Shown piece after piece: positions 49,038 through 50,455 of a stretch of 50,455 nt of DNA (within the stretch, counting starts at the first letter, position 1; each line of letters starts with the position of its first letter). A model generated the notes under the pieces. That model ran no database searches. It saw only the letters and a program-made list of their open reading frames with translations, and was not told the DNA's origin. This DNA is from Frisingicoccus sp009929615 (lineage in GTDB: Bacteria > Bacillota > Clostridia > Lachnospirales > Lachnospiraceae), in contig JAQUXR010000014.1 of the NCBI GenBank assembly GCA_028692275.1, positions 1-50,455 of the forward strand, written 5' to 3'. Made by a program: the position numbers and the translations under genes.

Positions 49038-50321
49038 ATGTCAAATCATGATGTTGTGGATGAAGATTTTCATCAGTTCGTTCAACAATTTCATATCGAA
49101 GAGCAGCGGGTATTGTTGGCGTTTTACAGAGAATTGGTCGGAAAGCGAAAGATTCCTTATAAGATTAAGGATAGAAACTTTTCAGTTAATGTACAGATGT
49201 GTCAGGGTTTTGCAGTAGATGTGGAATTCCAGGATGTATTAATTGAGGATGGACGCCATCCGAAAGAGATTTTCATGGACAGCCTGCGCGGAGAACGTCT
49301 GGAAGATGGACGATATCGTTTGAGCTTTGTCAACCGTCTGGCTCCATTAAGTGAAGGCCAGGCTTTAAAAGAGAGCTCATTTTCCTTTTCGTCACTTCGT
49401 GGCGGTGTACGTTTATGGGATTACCATGTACATACGCTTTCATTGGGAAAGGATACGGCTGGTCTGCCTTGGAATATGATATATGAAACATTTATGGCGA
49501 TTGAACAGAAGCGGGACGTATTGGGAATGAATTACCTGAATGTTTCAGAGCAGAAGGCATTGGCTATATTCCGCTTTATGCGGCCTTATCTTCAGCTCTA
49601 TTTACAGCCAACAACGAAAATCGGATTTGGGAAATCAACAGTTCTTTTTGACCATGAAAAGGTCGTATGGGGGCTGGATAAAAAGCTTCAAGAGCAGGCA
49701 GCAGAATTTTTTGCTGGTCTGGGACTTCGCCGTCTTGCATCTGGATTTTCAAAAGAGGCAGGCGAGAATAAAGAATTTATTCGGGAACTCTTATATACCA
49801 TGCGTTCATTAAAGGGAAACAGTATTTACCGGGCTTTATCCGGTCTTATTCAGGATTGTGGACGGGAACACCGTGGCCTGAATGAGTCTGATGAGGATAT
49901 GAATATGTTCAGGTCCTATGTCCGGGAACGTATTAATAAGGTTTTTTTGGAACATGGATGGAAGGGAAGTTATCCTTCTTACGCAGCGGTGGCTGAGCCG
50001 AATTTTGTTGAAGTATCAAGCATTTATAGGAAACAGTATGCCTACCTTAATGAGAAGATTAAATTTCTTTACTTTGATTTTGTAGAGAGTATTGTGGATA
50101 ATCAGTACCACATAACGACACTGAGCGGGATGATTTTACCAAAGAATTCTAATATCGATTATCGCAAGTGTACGAGTATGGATTGTTTCTTCCTTGATGG
50201 CGGACGCAGGAATGGTGCAGTGATTGAAGATTTAGTCTTTAAGGAAAGTATGAGTCGTAAGGAGATCCGTGAAAAGGCAGAGCAGCTTGCACTGGTATTG
50301 GATATCCAGATGGGCAGCTAA
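49038..50321 (+). CDS. Conserved-looking protein of unknown function, 427 aa
   Basis: Not recognised with confidence; it may belong to one of the large clostridial DUF families (DUF3878 was considered but could not be checked). It is soluble, with no signal peptide or membrane segments. The N-terminal half is rich in charged and aromatic residues (VDEDFHQFVQQFHIEEQRVL; SLRGGVRLWDYHVHTLSLGK). The C-terminal half has an acidic, helical region ending DVLF-type hydrophobic blocks (FLYFDFVESIVDNQYHITTL) and a KCTSMDCFFLDGG segment. It has its own promoter, AAGGGG ribosome site and a possible terminator at 50371. A role in any pathway cannot be inferred. Confidence 0.75.
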   Translation: MSNHDVVDEDFHQFVQQFHIEEQRVLLAFYRELVGKRKIPYKIKDRNFSVNVQMCQGFAVDVEFQDVLIEDGRHPKEIFMDSLRGERLEDGRYRLSFVNRLAPLSEGQALKESSFSFSSLRGGVRLWDYHVHTLSLGKDTAGLPWNMIYETFMAIEQKRDVLGMNYLNVSEQKALAIFRFMRPYLQLYLQPTTKIGFGKSTVLFDHEKVVWGLDKKLQEQAAEFFAGLGLRRLASGFSKEAGENKEFIRELLYTMRSLKGNSIYRALSGLIQDCGREHRGLNESDEDMNMFRSYVRERINKVFLEHGWKGSYPSYAAVAEPNFVEVSSIYRKQYAYLNEKIKFLYFDFVESIVDNQYHITTLSGMILPKNSNIDYRKCTSMDCFFLDGGRRNGAVIEDLVFKESMSRKEIREKAEQLALVLDIQMGS

Positions 50322-50370
50322 TCTATACTGTCAACCGTTTTTGAAAATGTCCCAAAATAAGTGAAACATT

Positions 50371-50395
50371 AGCCCCAGCGTTGCTGGGGCTTTCT
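50371..50395. terminator. Compact GC-rich hairpin near the right end
   Basis: A perfect 9-bp stem AGCCCCAGC (50371-50379) with GCTGGGGCT (50383-50391), loop GTT, followed by TTCT on the plus side. It may terminate the 427-residue gene and/or the minus-strand frame that ends at 50401. Confidence 0.65.
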
Positions 50396-50400
50396 AACCC

Positions 50401-50454
50401 TTATGCAGACCATTCTTCACATTCATTCCAATGATGTTCCTGCTTTTTGACGAA
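50401..50454 (-). CDS. C-terminal 17 residues of an unidentified minus-strand frame (partial)
   Basis: The frame entering from the right edge reads FVKKQEHHWNECEEWSA and stops. It is too short to identify. A convergent hairpin follows its stop, which gives slight support that it is a real gene end, possibly of a transposition protein. Confidence 0.3.
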   Translation of the reverse strand, partial: FVKKQEHHWNECEEWSA

Positions 50455-50455
50455 T

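Larger units (their letters stand above)
50329..50455 (-). mobile_element. Possible mobile-element edge (IS21-like end), truncated by the window
   Basis: From 50329 the sequence TGTCAACCGTTTTTGAAAAT, then GTCCC, resembles IS21-family termini, which begin TGT and carry repeated A-rich/GTCCC blocks. A minus-strand frame reading FVKKQEHHWNECEEWSA ends in a stop at 50403-50401, consistent with a transposition gene whose tail faces this end. The match is from memory and the element is cut by the window edge. Confidence 0.3.

Noticed and set aside
1..50455. tRNA, rRNA or riboswitch genes
   Set aside because: No cloverleaf-like segments, rRNA motifs or recognisable aptamer cores were seen in the intergenic spaces, which are mostly too short.

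Overview
The window reads as a chromosomal segment of an endospore-forming member of the Clostridia, most like Lachnospiraceae. The reasons are a complete eight-gene spoIIIA operon, spoIVB, a Gram-positive PolC replicase, iron-sulfur L-serine dehydratase in two subunits, a membrane pyrophosphatase, and an IF-2 with a long Asn/Gln/Gly-rich repeated N-terminus. Gene order follows the Bacillus/Clostridium pattern spoIIIA - yqhY - nusB - xseAB - ispA - dxs - tlyA - nadK - argR - recN - spoIVB. The assignment rests on gene content and synteny read by eye; no database search was possible.

Layout. 1-126: right end of an IS3-family insertion sequence. 206-5214: spoIIIAA-AH, the mother-cell half of the feeding-tube channel. 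5290-16201: yqhY, then a long same-strand run for transcription/DNA repair (nusB, xseAB, recN), isoprenoid precursor synthesis (ispA, dxs), rRNA methylation (tlyA), NAD phosphorylation (nadK), arginine control (argR), the sporulation protease SpoIVB and a flavodoxin-fold reductase. The expected spo0A does not follow spoIVB. 16307-25211: short units on both strands: two small TrkA/RCK-like proteins, PhoH, a stand-alone Spo0A C-terminal (DNA-binding) domain protein, D-cysteine desulfhydrase (-), thioredoxin reductase, L-serine dehydratase (-), a small orphan, and a K+-dependent membrane pyrophosphatase (-). 25393-36943: pyrH-frr-uppS-cdsA-dxr-rseP-ispG-polC and a diacylglycerol-kinase-like gene. 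36942-37515: a gene-free block of tandem and inverted repeats built around a terminator. 37643-46053: the rimP-nusA-rnpM-ylxQ-infB-rbfA-nrnA-truB-ribF translation operon. 46190-50321: a radical-SAM/DUF4130 DNA-metabolism pair, maf and a large protein of unknown function. The last ~125 bases look like another mobile-element edge.

How the parts fit. Four MEP/isoprenoid enzymes (Dxs, IspA, Dxr, IspG) plus UppS are split between two operons in the window and supply undecaprenyl carriers. CdsA, RseP and the lipid kinase belong to envelope lipid and stress functions. SpoIIIA and SpoIVB act in the same late-engulfment stage of sporulation. The most unusual items are the lone Spo0A-type DNA-binding protein together with the missing spo0A next to spoIVB, the half-duplicated terminator with its covarying hairpin repeat, the near-perfect tandem repeats in IF-2, and the radical-SAM/DUF4130 pair without its uracil-DNA-glycosylase partner.
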